Source: Falsiroseomonas sp051433165 (lineage in GTDB: Bacteria; Pseudomonadota; Alphaproteobacteria; Acetobacterales; Acetobacteraceae). From it: a stretch of 64,000 nucleotides of DNA. Under the pieces are notes generated by a model. The model ran no database searches. It was not told the origin of the DNA and worked only from the letters and a program-made list of their open reading frames with translations. The position numbers and the translations under genes were made by a program. Shown piece by piece: positions 49,990 through 59,493 of the stretch; positions within the stretch are counted from its first letter, which is position 1; every line of letters starts with the position of its first letter. The DNA lies in contig NZ_JBHMFS010000010.1 of NCBI RefSeq assembly GCF_051433165.1, positions 124,001 through 188,000 of the forward strand. Direction: 5' to 3'.

Positions 49990-50427
49990 TCACCCGCGGA
50001 TCACCGTGCGGATGGCGAAGCTCGACTGGATGCGGGCGACGCCGGGCATGCGGGACAGCGCTTCCTTGTGGATGCGCTCGTAATCCGCCGCATCCCGCGC
50101 CTCCACGCGCAAAAGGTAGTCGGCGATGCCGGTCATCAGGTGGCATTGGCGGACTTCGGGGCAGCGCCGCACCGCATCCTCGAAGCGCCGCAGATGGTCA
50201 TCCGTCTGCCGCTCGAGCGTGATCTGCACGATCACCGTGACGACGCCGGCGGAGAAGGGCTCGTCGACCAGCACGGTGTAGCCACGGATGATTCCCCGCG
50301 TTTCCAGCAGCCGTAGCCGGCGCAGGCAGGCGGATGGCGAAAGCCCCACCGCTGCGGCCAGCGCAGCGTTCGGCATGCGGCCATCGGCGCGCAGCGTGCG
50401 GATGATAGCGCGGTCGATCTCGTCCAT
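49990..50427 (-). CDS. Lrp/AsnC family transcriptional regulator
   Basis: A 145-residue regulator: helix-turn-helix at about 5-55 (LAAAVGLSPSACLRRLRLLE) and the RAM/AsnC ligand domain at about 65-140 (HLMTGIADYLLRVEARD). It is divergent from dadA across 128 bp and very likely activates or represses it in response to an amino acid, as in BkdR/DadR-type systems. The start has no strong Shine-Dalgarno. An ATTCT-N4-AGAAT palindrome lies 16 bases upstream. Confidence 0.92.
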   Translation of the reverse strand: MDEIDRAIIRTLRADGRMPNAALAAAVGLSPSACLRRLRLLETRGIIRGYTVLVDEPFSAGVVTVIVQITLERQTDDHLRRFEDAVRRCPEVRQCHLMTGIADYLLRVEARDAADYERIHKEALSRMPGVARIQSSFAIRTVIRG

Positions 50428-50442
50428 CAGTAGATTCCACGA

Positions 50443-50456
50443 ATTCTTCGCAGAAT
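50443..50456. promoter_or_regulatory. Candidate Lrp binding palindrome in the lrp-dadA intergenic region
   Basis: ATTCT-TCGC-AGAAT is a perfect 5-bp-arm palindrome in an AT-rich patch between the divergent genes, 15 bases from the regulator's start codon. A looser GAAATTC/GGATTC pair lies near 50500-50518. Both fit the multi-site layout typical of Lrp-family control. Confidence 0.4.
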
Positions 50457-50555
50457 ATTGCGCATCGCGCCCTTTGGCGAGCAATGCTGCGACGATGCGG
50501 CAAGAAATTCGCTGGATTCACCGTCTATCTTCATGCTTCGCAAAGGATGACGAAG

Positions 50556-51812
50556 ATGCGCGTGGTCGTGCTCGGCAGCGGCGTGGTGGGTGTGGCCAGC
50601 GCCTGGTACCTGGCCCAGGCGGGGCATGAGGTGACGGTGCTGGACCGCCAGCCGGCGCCAGGCATGGAGACCAGCTTCGCCAATGCCGGCCAGGTCTCGC
50701 CCGGCTATTCGGCGCCCTGGGCCGGGCCGGGCATTCCGGTGAAGGCGCTGAAATGGCTGATGATGCACCACCGCCCCCTGGTGGTCTGGCCGCTGCTGGA
50801 TACGCGGCTCTATGGCTGGATGGCCCGCCTGCTCGCGAATTGCACCGAGGATGCCTACAACCTCAACAAGTCGCGCATGGTGCGGCTGGCCGAGTATTCG
50901 CGGGATTGCCTGCGCGACCTGCGGGGCGCCACCGGCATCCAGTACGACCAGCGCACCCAGGGCACGCTGCAATTGTTCCGCACCCAGAAGCAGCTCGATC
51001 TGGTGCCGAACGACACCACCGTGCTCGACCAGTTCAAGGTGCCCTATGAGGTGCTGGACGCCGCCGGCTGCGCCGCCGTGGAACCGGCGCTGCGCTTCGT
51101 CGAGGGCAAGTATGTGGGCGGGTTGCGCCTGCCGGGGGATGAGACGGGCGACGCCTTCCTGTTCACCCAGCGACTGGCCGCCCTGGCCGAAGTGGCCGGC
51201 GTGAAGTTCCGCCACGGCATCACCATCCAGGGCATCGAGACAAATGCGGGCGAGGTGACGGCCATCGCCACCAGCCAGGGCCAGGTGATGGCGGATCGCT
51301 ACGTGGTCGCGCTCGGCAGCTTCGCGCCGAAACTGCTGCGGCCGCTGGGCCTGCATGTGCCGGTCTATCCCGTGAAGGGCTATTCGCTGACCCTGCCGGT
51401 GACGGACCCGGAGGGCGCGCCGGTCTCCACCGTGATGGATGAGACCTTCAAGATCGCCGTCACCCGCCTCGGCGACCGCATCCGCGTCGGCGGCACGGCG
51501 GAGATCGCCGGCTTCTCCGACACGCTGCGCGGGCCGCGCCGGCGCACGCTGGAACATACGGTGACGGATCTGTTCCCACGCGGCGGCGACGTGGCCAAGG
51601 CCAGCTTCTGGACCGGGCTGCGGCCGATGACGCCGGATGGCACGCCGGTGGTCGGCGCGACGCGCTACCCGAACCTGTTCCTCAATACCGGCCACGGCAC
51701 GTTGGGCTGGACCATGGCCTGTGGATCGGGCCGGGTGCTGGCCGATCTGATGAGCGGCAAGGCGCCGGATATCGACGCCAGCGACCTTGCTCTTGCCCGC
51801 TACGCGTCCTGA
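50556..51812 (+). CDS. dadA: D-amino acid dehydrogenase
   Basis: A 418-residue FAD enzyme oxidising D-amino acids to 2-oxo acids, feeding electrons to the respiratory chain at the inner membrane. N-terminal MRVVVLGSGVVGVASAWYLA (GxGxxG), then ETSFANAGQVSPGYSAPWAG as in E. coli DadA, and the C-terminal FAD closure NTGHGTLGWTMACGSGRVLA. ATG 50556 is preferred over 50547 because AAAGGA lies eight bases upstream. It pairs functionally with the D-carbamoylases in this window, which would yield D-amino acids. Confidence 0.93.
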   Translation: MRVVVLGSGVVGVASAWYLAQAGHEVTVLDRQPAPGMETSFANAGQVSPGYSAPWAGPGIPVKALKWLMMHHRPLVVWPLLDTRLYGWMARLLANCTEDAYNLNKSRMVRLAEYSRDCLRDLRGATGIQYDQRTQGTLQLFRTQKQLDLVPNDTTVLDQFKVPYEVLDAAGCAAVEPALRFVEGKYVGGLRLPGDETGDAFLFTQRLAALAEVAGVKFRHGITIQGIETNAGEVTAIATSQGQVMADRYVVALGSFAPKLLRPLGLHVPVYPVKGYSLTLPVTDPEGAPVSTVMDETFKIAVTRLGDRIRVGGTAEIAGFSDTLRGPRRRTLEHTVTDLFPRGGDVAKASFWTGLRPMTPDGTPVVGATRYPNLFLNTGHGTLGWTMACGSGRVLADLMSGKAPDIDASDLALARYAS

Positions 51813-52414
51813 GCGAGGCGCTTCGCCACGAATTCCAGCCGGTCCTGCCCCCAAAAAATGTCGTCGCCGATCACATAGCTCGGCGCGCCGAAGACACCGC
51901 GGGCGAGTGCCGCCTGGCTGTCGGCTTGGCGTATCTCCGCCCAGCGCGGGTCCGCGGCCAGCGCCGTGACGGCGTCCGCGTCCAGGCCGGTTTCGGCGAT
52001 CAGCCGCGTCAGCGTGTCCCGGTCCGCTGGATTGGCCTCCTCCTCCCACAGCGCCTTCAGGATGCGGTGCGCGAGGCGCAGGGCAGGGCCGTCGCCCCGG
52101 GTTTCGCGCACGGCGATGACGCAGGCGGCGGAGAAGGATTCGTCGCAGGGGAAATGCTTCGGCTGAAGGTGAATGGGAATGCCCAGCGCCTCCCGCCACC
52201 GCCGCAATTCCTGCATCCGGTAGGCCTGGCGCTGCGGGCTGCGCTTCGGCAGGGGCAGGCCGCCGGAGGCCGGGAAGACCGTGCCGCCGAAATCGCACGG
52301 GATCGGCCGGATGGTGGCGCCGTGCTGTGCCGCCAGGGCCTCGATCCGCGCCGCGCCCAGATGGGTCCATGGGCTGCCGAGGGAGAGGTAGTAGTCGATC
52401 TGCATGGTGCTCAT
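51800..52414 (-). CDS. 2-hydroxychromene-2-carboxylate isomerase-like (DsbA-family, kappa-GST)
   Basis: A 204-residue glutathione-dependent thioredoxin-fold protein. The active-site Ser lies in YYLSLGSPWTHLGAARIE in place of Cys, and ARGVFGAPSYVIGDDIFWGQ is the conserved substrate/GSH loop, ending DRLEFVAKRL. Relatives isomerise naphthalene-degradation intermediates, but the family is broader. Its start overlaps the stop of the ABC ATPase gene (ATGA), and its 3' end overlaps dadA by 13 bp. Confidence 0.88.
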   Translation of the reverse strand: MSTMQIDYYLSLGSPWTHLGAARIEALAAQHGATIRPIPCDFGGTVFPASGGLPLPKRSPQRQAYRMQELRRWREALGIPIHLQPKHFPCDESFSAACVIAVRETRGDGPALRLAHRILKALWEEEANPADRDTLTRLIAETGLDADAVTALAADPRWAEIRQADSQAALARGVFGAPSYVIGDDIFWGQDRLEFVAKRLAQDA

Positions 52415-53454
52415 CCTGTTCCGTCGCGCAGCGGGATCACCCGGTCCAACCGGCAGGACACCGCCTCGCCCATCGCGAAGGCCGGGCTTGCCGCCGGCGT
52501 TACCACGAACAGCGTACCTGCGGCCGTCTCCACCTCATACTCCCGCGTCTGGCCGAGGAAGGCGGCGCGCTGGATGCGGCCGGGCAGGCCGGGCGCGCCC
52601 TCCGGCTGCGGGAGGATGGATTCGGGACGCACCGCGATCTTTGCCGGGCCGGGCGGATGCGCGCGCATCGTCACATCCAACTCGATTCCACCCAGCGCGA
52701 TGCGGCCAGGCGCCAGAACCTCGCCGGCCAGCACATTCGCCTCGCCCATGAAGTCGGCGATGAAGCCATCCGCCGGGTCGTCATACAGTTCCGTCGGCGT
52801 GCCCATCTGCGCGATCTTGCCGGCGCGCATCACGCAGACCAGGTCGGAGACGGCCAGCGCCTCCTGCTGGTCATGCGTCACATAGACCACGGACAGGCCG
52901 AGCTTGCGTTGCAGGTCGCGGATATCCTCCCGCACCCGCCGCCGCAGGCGGGCATCGAGGTTCGATAGCGGCTCGTCGAACAGCAGCACCTTGGGCCGCA
53001 GCACCAAAGCGCGCGCCACCGCCACGCGCTGCTGCTGGCCGCCCGAAAGCTCCGAGGGCAGTCGCTGGCCCAGCCCCTCCAGCCCCAACGTCGTCAGCAT
53101 GGCGTTGGCTTCCGCCTCCGCCGAGGCCTTGCGCGCGCCGTTCACCAGCAGGCCGTAGGAGACGTTCTCCAGCACATTCATATGCGGAAACAGTGCATAG
53201 GACTGGAACACCATGGCGATGCGGCGTTCCGCGGCGGAAAGCCCGGTGACGTCGCGCCCCTCGATCTCGATCCGCCCGCCGGTCGGCAGTTCCAGCCCCG
53301 CCACCAGCCGCAGCGTGGTGGTCTTGCCGCAGCCGGAGGGGCCGAGCAGCGTCACCAGCGCACCGCGCGGCAGATTCAGCGACACCTCATCCACGGCGCG
53401 CATCGTCCCGAAGGCCTTGGTCACCCGGTCGAAGCGAATGGCAATGTCCGACAT
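52411..53454 (-). CDS. Ferric/AfuC-type ABC transporter ATP-binding protein
   Basis: A 347-residue ATPase with Walker A (GPSGCGKTTTLRLVAG), Q-loop (VFQSYALFPHM), signature LSGGQQQRVAVARA, Walker B (VLLFDEPLSNLDARL) and switch His (YVTHDQQEALA), followed by a TOBE-like regulatory domain (about 240-345). It energises the fused permease encoded 4 bp upstream. The AfuABC/FbpABC arrangement suggests iron(III) or another small oxyanion/thiamine-type ligand. Confidence 0.94.
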   Translation of the reverse strand: MSDIAIRFDRVTKAFGTMRAVDEVSLNLPRGALVTLLGPSGCGKTTTLRLVAGLELPTGGRIEIEGRDVTGLSAAERRIAMVFQSYALFPHMNVLENVSYGLLVNGARKASAEAEANAMLTTLGLEGLGQRLPSELSGGQQQRVAVARALVLRPKVLLFDEPLSNLDARLRRRVREDIRDLQRKLGLSVVYVTHDQQEALAVSDLVCVMRAGKIAQMGTPTELYDDPADGFIADFMGEANVLAGEVLAPGRIALGGIELDVTMRAHPPGPAKIAVRPESILPQPEGAPGLPGRIQRAAFLGQTREYEVETAAGTLFVVTPAASPAFAMGEAVSCRLDRVIPLRDGTG

Positions 53455-53458
53455 GGGT

Positions 53459-55666
53459 TCAGGCTCCGGCGCGGATGGGGGGTGGGGCGCTGCCGCGGAT
53501 GTTTGGACCAACGCCGCTTCCGCGGCCGATGCGCGCGCGGCCGACCAGCTTTTCGATGCCCAGCACCATCACCAGCATGATGACGATCAGCACGGTGGAA
53601 TAGGCGATGGCGAGCGCCATTTCGCCCGCCTCCACCCGGCCCACGATATAGACGGTGGCGAGGTTGTGCCGCGCCGAGACCAGGAAGATCACGGCAGACA
53701 CCGCCGTCATCGCGGTGACGAAGGAATAGGCCAGCGCAGCGACAATGGCCGGCCGCAGCAGTGGCAGCACCACGCGGCGCAACGTCTGGAAGGCGCCGCC
53801 GCCCATGGTGGCACTCGCTTCGTCGAGCGACTTGTCGATCTGCGCCAGGGCCGCGATGCCGCCGCGCACGCCGACCGGCAAATTGCGGAAGACGAAGCAG
53901 ATAACGAGGATCAGCGCCGTCCCGGTGAGTTCCACCGGCGGCACGTTGAAGGCCATGATGTAGGACACGCCAACCACCGTGCCGGGGATGGCGAAGGACA
54001 GCATGGTCATGAATTCCAGCCCGCGCCGTCCCGGGAAGTTCTGGCGGGCGATCAGCCAGGCCAGCAGGATGCCCAGCCCCGCCGTCAGCGGTGCGGAGAT
54101 GGCCGCGACCTGGATGGTGGTGAACAGGCTGTCCCAGGCGCTGCCGAGGAAGGCCGGCGCGCCATCGAACCACCCCACTTCGAAGCCGGTGCCGAGATGC
54201 CGCCAGGTGAAGGACAGGTCGCCACGGCCGATGTCATGCACGAATCCGCCGATCAGGATGATGCCATAGACGGCGCCGGTGAAGATCATCCAGGGCCAGG
54301 CCACCGCGGCGCAGGTGAATTTCAGCCCCTTCGGCAGCGCCGCCGGCAGGCCGCTGTCGCCCTTGCCGGTCACGGTGGTGTAGCGCCGCTTGCCGAGCCA
54401 CCACGCCTGCAGCGCAAAGGCGCCGAAGGTGAGCGCCAGCAGCAGCAAAGCCAGCGCTGCTGCGCGGCCAGGATCATGCCGGGCGCCCGCGATGGCGAAG
54501 AAGATGCGGGTGGACAGCACGTCGAAGTCACCGCCTAGCACCAGCGGGTTGCCGAAATCCGCCAGGCTTTCGACGAAGGCCAGCAGGAAGGCCGCGGCCA
54601 GCGCCGGCTTCAGCAGCGGCCAGGTGACGGTGCGGAACACGCGCATGCGCCGCGCGCCCATGGTGGAGGCCGCTTCCTCCAGGCTCGGTGAGATCGCGCG
54701 CAGCGCGCCGTCCAGCAGCAGGAAGGCGATCGGCGCCTGGGCCAGCACCTGCGCCATCAGCACGCCCGGCAGGCCGTAGATCCAGCGGCTGCGCGGAATG
54801 TCGAACCAGTCCCACATGAAGCCGGTGACGATGCCGGTGCGGCCGAACAGCACGATCAGGGCCAGCGACACGACGAAGGGCGGCGTGATCAGCGGCAGGA
54901 TGGTCATGGCGCGGAAGGCGCCGGCGCTGACCGGCCCGCGCGTGCCGCCGCGCACCGCCAACAAGGCGAAGGCGAGGCCGAGCAAGGTGGAGATCACCGC
55001 CGTCAGGCTCGCCAGCAGCAGCGTGTTCCACACCACGCCGCAGCCTGCATGGGTGGAGAGACAGGCGAGGCTCCAGGCCTCCGGCGCCACCAGCCTTGCA
55101 CCGAAGGCGGCAGGTGCCAGCCGGCCATCCTCGTACAAGGCGGCCGAGAGCATTTTCACCAGCGGCAGGAAGACGAACAGCACCAGCAGGAAGCCGCAGC
55201 CGCAGACCAGGAAGGCCACGAAGGCATCCGCGCCGAACCGCCCGCGCGCCGCCTGGCCCGCGGCGAACATGCCGATGCCACCCGCCAGCACCAGCAGCGC
55301 GCCCCAGCCCAGCGAGGGTTGCGCCGGCGGCGCCCCGAGCAGCGGCGCCAGCCAACCCCAGTTCAACCCGTTCAGCCCGATGGCGTAGCCGGCGCCGAAC
55401 ACCACCAGCACCAGCCCCGCGCCGATCCAGGCGAGGCCTGCCGCGCGCTTGCGCAGCAGGGCAGGCGCGGCGAGTGCCAGCAGCATCGCCACCGGCCACA
55501 GCCACCAGCGACTGCCATCCAGCAGCAGCGCCACCAGCGGCGCCGCGCTGCCGCCCGGCCAGGCGGCAAGTTCGGACAAGCCATCCTGCAGGCCATGCCA
55601 GGGGGCGAGGAACAGGCCGAGCGTCGCGCAGATCAGCGCGGCGCGAGCCAGGGTCAGGGCGCCCAT
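53459..55666 (-). CDS. AfuB/FbpB-type ABC transporter permease, double-length
   Basis: A 735-residue inner-membrane permease containing two BPD_transp_1 modules in one chain. Each has an EAA loop: PSLEEAASTMGARRMRVFRT in the first and KSLDEASATMGGGAFQTLRR in the second. The N-terminal ~180 residues add extra hydrophobic helices before the first module. Two fused modules mean a single polypeptide can form the full channel. Downstream ATPase and upstream binding protein are in the same operon. Confidence 0.93.
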   Translation of the reverse strand: MGALTLARAALICATLGLFLAPWHGLQDGLSELAAWPGGSAAPLVALLLDGSRWWLWPVAMLLALAAPALLRKRAAGLAWIGAGLVLVVFGAGYAIGLNGLNWGWLAPLLGAPPAQPSLGWGALLVLAGGIGMFAAGQAARGRFGADAFVAFLVCGCGFLLVLFVFLPLVKMLSAALYEDGRLAPAAFGARLVAPEAWSLACLSTHAGCGVVWNTLLLASLTAVISTLLGLAFALLAVRGGTRGPVSAGAFRAMTILPLITPPFVVSLALIVLFGRTGIVTGFMWDWFDIPRSRWIYGLPGVLMAQVLAQAPIAFLLLDGALRAISPSLEEAASTMGARRMRVFRTVTWPLLKPALAAAFLLAFVESLADFGNPLVLGGDFDVLSTRIFFAIAGARHDPGRAAALALLLLALTFGAFALQAWWLGKRRYTTVTGKGDSGLPAALPKGLKFTCAAVAWPWMIFTGAVYGIILIGGFVHDIGRGDLSFTWRHLGTGFEVGWFDGAPAFLGSAWDSLFTTIQVAAISAPLTAGLGILLAWLIARQNFPGRRGLEFMTMLSFAIPGTVVGVSYIMAFNVPPVELTGTALILVICFVFRNLPVGVRGGIAALAQIDKSLDEASATMGGGAFQTLRRVVLPLLRPAIVAALAYSFVTAMTAVSAVIFLVSARHNLATVYIVGRVEAGEMALAIAYSTVLIVIMLVMVLGIEKLVGRARIGRGSGVGPNIRGSAPPPIRAGA

Positions 55667-55700
55667 GTCAGAGCCTATCCGGGGTGGTCAAATGCAAGTC

Positions 55701-55722
55701 GGGCCGGGACATGCCCCGGCCC
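55701..55722 (-). terminator. Intercistronic hairpin between binding-protein and permease genes
   Basis: GGGCCGGG (55701-55708) and CCCGGCCC (55715-55722) form an 8-bp stem with a 6-base loop in the 67-bp gap between the binding protein and the permease. Hairpins here usually protect the binding-protein message and reduce permease expression. Confidence 0.5.
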
Positions 55723-55733
55723 GTGCCCAAAAA

Positions 55734-56768
55734 TCAGCGGGCGCCGGCGCGCACCTCACGCTCCCAGCGGCTGATCACGCGGGTCCGTTCCGCCGCCGAA
55801 CCCCAGCGCGCGAAATCGTAGTCGATCAGGCGGATATTCTCGAAGCGCGGCGCCTGCGGCGGAATCGGCGCGTTGCGGTTGGAGGGAAGCTGGAAGGCAT
55901 TGGCCTGGGCGGCGATGGCCTGCGCCTCCGCCGTCAGCGCCCAGTCATAGAAGCGCTGCGCATTCTCCATGTTCCGCGCACCGCGGATGATGGACATGGA
56001 CCCGATCTCGTAGCCGGTGCCCTCACAAGGGGCGACGATCTCCACCGGCGCGCCGTTGACCTTCTGCGCCACCGCATCGTGCAGGAAGGTGATGCCGACC
56101 AGCGTTTCCCCAGTCGCGGCCGCGCGGGCTGGCGCGGCGCCGGAGCGGGTGTACTGGTTCACGTTGCGATGCATGGCGCTGAGGAAGGTGAAGGCCGGCT
56201 CCTCCCCCATCACCTGCAGCAGCGTGGCCAGCATGGTGTAGGCAGTGCCGCTGGTGTTGGGGTCCGCCACCTGGATCTCACCGCGGAACTCCGGCTTCGC
56301 CAGATCCGCCCAGCAGGTCGGCGCGGCGATGCGGCGGCGCGTCAGCTCCGTCGTATTGTAGGAATAGCCCAGCGCGCCGGCATAGATGCCGATGGTGCGG
56401 AAGCGCGCCTGTTCGGCCTGGCGGGTCGCCCAATCATGCAGCTCGGACATGCGCGGGGACCGGTATTCGGCGGTCAGGTTCTCCTCGCCCGCCTGCATGT
56501 GCGGGTCGCCGGTGCCGCCCCACCAGACATCGCCGCGCGGGTTGGCGGCCTCGGCGCGGATCTGCGTCATCGTCTCGCCGGAGGATTTGCGCGTCATGGC
56601 GACGCGCACGCCGGTGGCGCGCTCGAACGCCTGCATCATCGGGCGGCACCATTCCTCCTGCACCGAGCAATAGACGGTCAGGTTGCCTTGCGCGCTGGCG
56701 GCGGCCGGCAGCAGGGCGGTGAGGGTGACGGCGAAGCCGGTGGCTAGAAGGCGGCGGGGGATCGACAT
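55734..56768 (-). CDS. AfuA/FbpA-type ABC periplasmic binding protein
   Basis: A 344-residue type-II binding protein (signal MSIPRRLLATGFAVTLTALL, cleavage near ASA-Q). The core is NLTVYCSVQEEWCRPMMQAF, GVRVAMTRKSSGETMTQI and RGDVWWGGTGDPHMQAGEEN; the hinge includes IGIYAGALGYSYNTTEL. This family binds ferric ion, phosphonates, thiamine or sugar phosphates, and the exact ligand cannot be set. It is first in the operon with permease and ATPase. Confidence 0.9.
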   Translation of the reverse strand: MSIPRRLLATGFAVTLTALLPAAASAQGNLTVYCSVQEEWCRPMMQAFERATGVRVAMTRKSSGETMTQIRAEAANPRGDVWWGGTGDPHMQAGEENLTAEYRSPRMSELHDWATRQAEQARFRTIGIYAGALGYSYNTTELTRRRIAAPTCWADLAKPEFRGEIQVADPNTSGTAYTMLATLLQVMGEEPAFTFLSAMHRNVNQYTRSGAAPARAAATGETLVGITFLHDAVAQKVNGAPVEIVAPCEGTGYEIGSMSIIRGARNMENAQRFYDWALTAEAQAIAAQANAFQLPSNRNAPIPPQAPRFENIRLIDYDFARWGSAAERTRVISRWEREVRAGAR

Positions 56769-56862
56769 GGACGGGGTAGCCTCCGTTGGGATGGCCGGCG
56801 TTATGACGCCGGTCCGATATCTTGTTTGTGACACTCCAGTTAAGGCCCTGCCAAGCGGTTCC

Positions 56863-57645
56863 TCAAGCCTTCATCAGCCCCGCCAGTGTCGCGCCCAGCG
56901 CCGGCGCGCCGATGCCGATGGGGTTGCCGGAGGCAATCCAGTCCCCGCTGTCAAAGCCATTGATCCAGCAGCCGGCCTCCCGCGCGATGGCGATGGCGGC
57001 GCAGGCGTCCCAGGAATTGATATGGCTTTCGATATACGCATCCAGCCGCCCGACCGCTGTCTCCACCAGCCCGAGCGTGCCGGACCCGCCCACCCGCAGC
57101 CCGGCGCCGGCGGCCATGGTGGCTTCGGCCAGCTTGTGGAAATCCGCCAGCGGCTTCCGGTTCGACCAGCCAACCTCGATGATGGCGCGGCGCATGTCGG
57201 TGGTGCTGGCGGGGCGGATCGGCGCGCCGTTCAGCGTGGCGCCGCAGCCCTCGGCGCCCGCGAACACCTCGGCCGGGGCGTAGCGGGCGATGGCGCCGAG
57301 CACGGCGCGGCCGCCTCGCGCCATGCCGATGGAAACGCACCAGCGATCGCTGCCGCGGGAGAAGTTCGAAGTGCCGTCGATCGGGTCGAGAATCCAGACC
57401 GGCCCGTCCCCCACCACCGCGCCGCCCTGTTCCTCGCCGATGATCGCATCATCCGGGAAGTGCCGGGCGAGCTTGGCGCGGATGAAGCTTTCGGTCGCGC
57501 CATCGGCCTCGGTCAGGAAATCCTGCGCGCCCTTGAAGGTGGTTTCCGCCATGCCGTTGGCGCGCATCTGGAAGGCCAGCGCAGCGGCCTCCTGCGCGAT
57601 GGCGGCGGCGACGTCCATGCGGTGCTTCAGCTCATCGCGGGTCAC
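56863..57645 (-). CDS. Inositol monophosphatase family protein
   Basis: A 260-residue Mg-dependent phosphatase. Metal site: E71 in AIIGEEQGG, D87 and D90 in WILDPIDGTSNFSRG, and the Asp of SHINSWDACAAIAIAREAG. The GTG start (57645) overlaps the stop of the SDR gene (GTGA), so it is the last gene of a coupled trio IolG-like - SDR - IMPase. Here it may dephosphorylate an inositol phosphate to feed the dehydrogenase (context inference); some relatives act on FBP, histidinol phosphate or PAP. Confidence 0.9.
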   Translation of the reverse strand: MTRDELKHRMDVAAAIAQEAAALAFQMRANGMAETTFKGAQDFLTEADGATESFIRAKLARHFPDDAIIGEEQGGAVVGDGPVWILDPIDGTSNFSRGSDRWCVSIGMARGGRAVLGAIARYAPAEVFAGAEGCGATLNGAPIRPASTTDMRRAIIEVGWSNRKPLADFHKLAEATMAAGAGLRVGGSGTLGLVETAVGRLDAYIESHINSWDACAAIAIAREAGCWINGFDSGDWIASGNPIGIGAPALGATLAGLMKA

Positions 57646-58421
57646 GCATAGGCTCCCATCACGTTCTGGTCGAAGTCGATCAAGGCGCCGGTCATCATCT
57701 CCGCGGCGTCGGACAGCAGGTAGGTGGCGAGGCCGGCCACATCCGCCGGGCGGATCAGCCGGCCGAAGGGTTGTGCCGGTTCCGCCTGTTCCCGCCAATC
57801 CGGCGGATTGCCATCCTTCGCCTGGATGGCGTGTTCGCCTGGCGTGTCGGCCCAGCCGAGATTGATGCCGTTCACCCGGATGCGGTGCGGGCGCAGCCCA
57901 AGCGCGGTGTTTTTTGTCAGCGTCGCCAGCGCGCCCTTGGAGGAGGCGTAGCCGGTGAGGAAGGGCTGGCCGCCGTGGCTCGACATGGTGATGACGTTGA
58001 CGATGGAGCCGCGCCGCTTCTCCGCCACCAGTCGCCGGGCAAAAGCCTGGGTCAGCAGGAAGGGCGCGCGGGCATTCACGGCGAATAGCCGGTCCCAAAG
58101 CGCCGCATCGGTGTCGAGGATGGTGCCGCGATCGGTGAGCCCGGCGGCGTTCACCAGCCCGTCGATCAGCCCCAGCTCTGCCTCGGCCTGTGCCAGGATG
58201 CCGGCGGTGGCCGCCGCATCCGCGAGGTCCGCCGCAACGAAGTGCGCGGCAGCCCCCAGCCCGCGCAGCCTTTCCACCACCTGCGCGCCGCGTGCGGCAT
58301 TGCGGCCGGTGATGCAGATGGCGGCGGCACCGGCTTCTGCTGCGGCCAGCGCCACGCCCTCGCCGATTCCCTGGGTGCCGCCCGTCACGAGAATACGGCG
58401 GCCGGGCAGGCGGATGTTCAC
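57642..58421 (-). CDS. Short-chain dehydrogenase/reductase in the inositol cluster
   Basis: A 259-residue SDR. Cofactor motif VTGGTQGIGEGVALAAAEAG, NAAG, catalytic Ser in VITMSSHGGQPFLTG, Tyr-xxx-Lys in GYASSKGALATL, and C-terminal GALIDFDQNVMGAY. Translationally coupled on both sides (ATGA with the IolG-like gene, GTGA with IMPase). It could oxidise an inositol epimer or a side product of the pathway. Confidence 0.9.
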   Translation of the reverse strand: MNIRLPGRRILVTGGTQGIGEGVALAAAEAGAAAICITGRNAARGAQVVERLRGLGAAAHFVAADLADAAATAGILAQAEAELGLIDGLVNAAGLTDRGTILDTDAALWDRLFAVNARAPFLLTQAFARRLVAEKRRGSIVNVITMSSHGGQPFLTGYASSKGALATLTKNTALGLRPHRIRVNGINLGWADTPGEHAIQAKDGNPPDWREQAEPAQPFGRLIRPADVAGLATYLLSDAAEMMTGALIDFDQNVMGAYA

Positions 58422-59404
58422 AGCCGCACCACCCGGCCTTCGGCCATGGAGCGGAGCGCCGCATCGGCCAGCACCAGCGCCTGCCGCCCATCCGCCGCGC
58501 CGACCGGCATCGGCGTGCCGTTGGTAACCGCCTCGATGAAAGCCCGCATCTCGGCACGATAGGCCATCGCATAGCGTTCCAGAAAGAAGTGCAGCGGCTT
58601 TTCGGTGGAGACGGCCTGGGCATCCGCCTGCTCCACCGTGCTGCCCACCCGGTTGCCGGCGATCAACCGGCCGAGGCTGCCATGCACCTCCACCCGCTGG
58701 TCGTAACCGTAGGCCGCGCGGCGGCTGTTGTTGATGGTGGCCATGCGGCCCGATGGCGTCTTCAGCACCACCATGGCCGAATCGATATCGCCCGCCGCGC
58801 CGATCTCGGGGTCCACCAGGTTGGAGCCAGTGGCGAAGACCTCGACCGGTTCTTCGCCCAGCATCCAGCGCGCCATGTCGAAATCATGGATCGTCATGTC
58901 CCGGAACAGCCCGCCCGAGACCTTGATGTAGGCGACCGGCGGCGGCCCCGGATCGCGGCTGGTGATCACCACCTGCTCGACGGCGCCGATCGCGCCCGCC
59001 TGGATGCGGCGGTGCAGTTCGACAAAATCCGGGTCGAAGCGGCGGTTGAAGCCGACCAGCATGGGCACGCCGGCGGCCTCCACCGCGGCAAGGCAGGCGT
59101 CGACGCGGGCCAGCGACAGGTCGATCGGCTTCTCGCAGAAGATCGCCTTGCCGGCCCGGGCCGCGGCGATGATCAGATCCGCATGGGTGTCTGTGGAACT
59201 CGCGATGATCACCGCGCCGACCTGCGGGTCCGCCAGCGCGGCCTCGACCGTCGAGACCTGGGCGCCGTGGCGCGCGGCCAGGGCCTGGGCGGCCGGCCCG
59301 TGCACGTCGACCACGTGGCGCAGCCGTCCGAGGCCGCTCGTGGCCAGGCTTTGGGCATGGATGGCGCCGATGCGTCCGGCGCCAAACTGTGCGAAATGCA
59401 ACAT
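58418..59404 (-). CDS. Gfo/Idh/MocA family dehydrogenase, probable inositol 2-dehydrogenase
   Basis: A 328-residue NAD(P)-dependent oxidoreductase. N-terminal Rossmann FAQFGAGRIGAIHAQSLA, the catalytic EKPID of AIFCEKPIDLSLARVDAC, substrate-side GFNRRFDPDF and GGLFRDMTIHDFDMARW with the conserved Asp/His. The pattern and position opposite iolD-iolE support myo-inositol 2-dehydrogenase (IolG), the first step of inositol catabolism. It is the first gene of the leftward trio. Confidence 0.88.
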   Translation of the reverse strand: MLHFAQFGAGRIGAIHAQSLATSGLGRLRHVVDVHGPAAQALAARHGAQVSTVEAALADPQVGAVIIASSTDTHADLIIAAARAGKAIFCEKPIDLSLARVDACLAAVEAAGVPMLVGFNRRFDPDFVELHRRIQAGAIGAVEQVVITSRDPGPPPVAYIKVSGGLFRDMTIHDFDMARWMLGEEPVEVFATGSNLVDPEIGAAGDIDSAMVVLKTPSGRMATINNSRRAAYGYDQRVEVHGSLGRLIAGNRVGSTVEQADAQAVSTEKPLHFFLERYAMAYRAEMRAFIEAVTNGTPMPVGAADGRQALVLADAALRSMAEGRVVRL

Positions 59405-59493
59405 GGTGTTTCCTGGCGGCCCGCTTGTGGGGACTGTCATCAAATCGTAACTCTGCCCCGGCTCGCCGCCAATGACGTCCAGGACCTGAATCC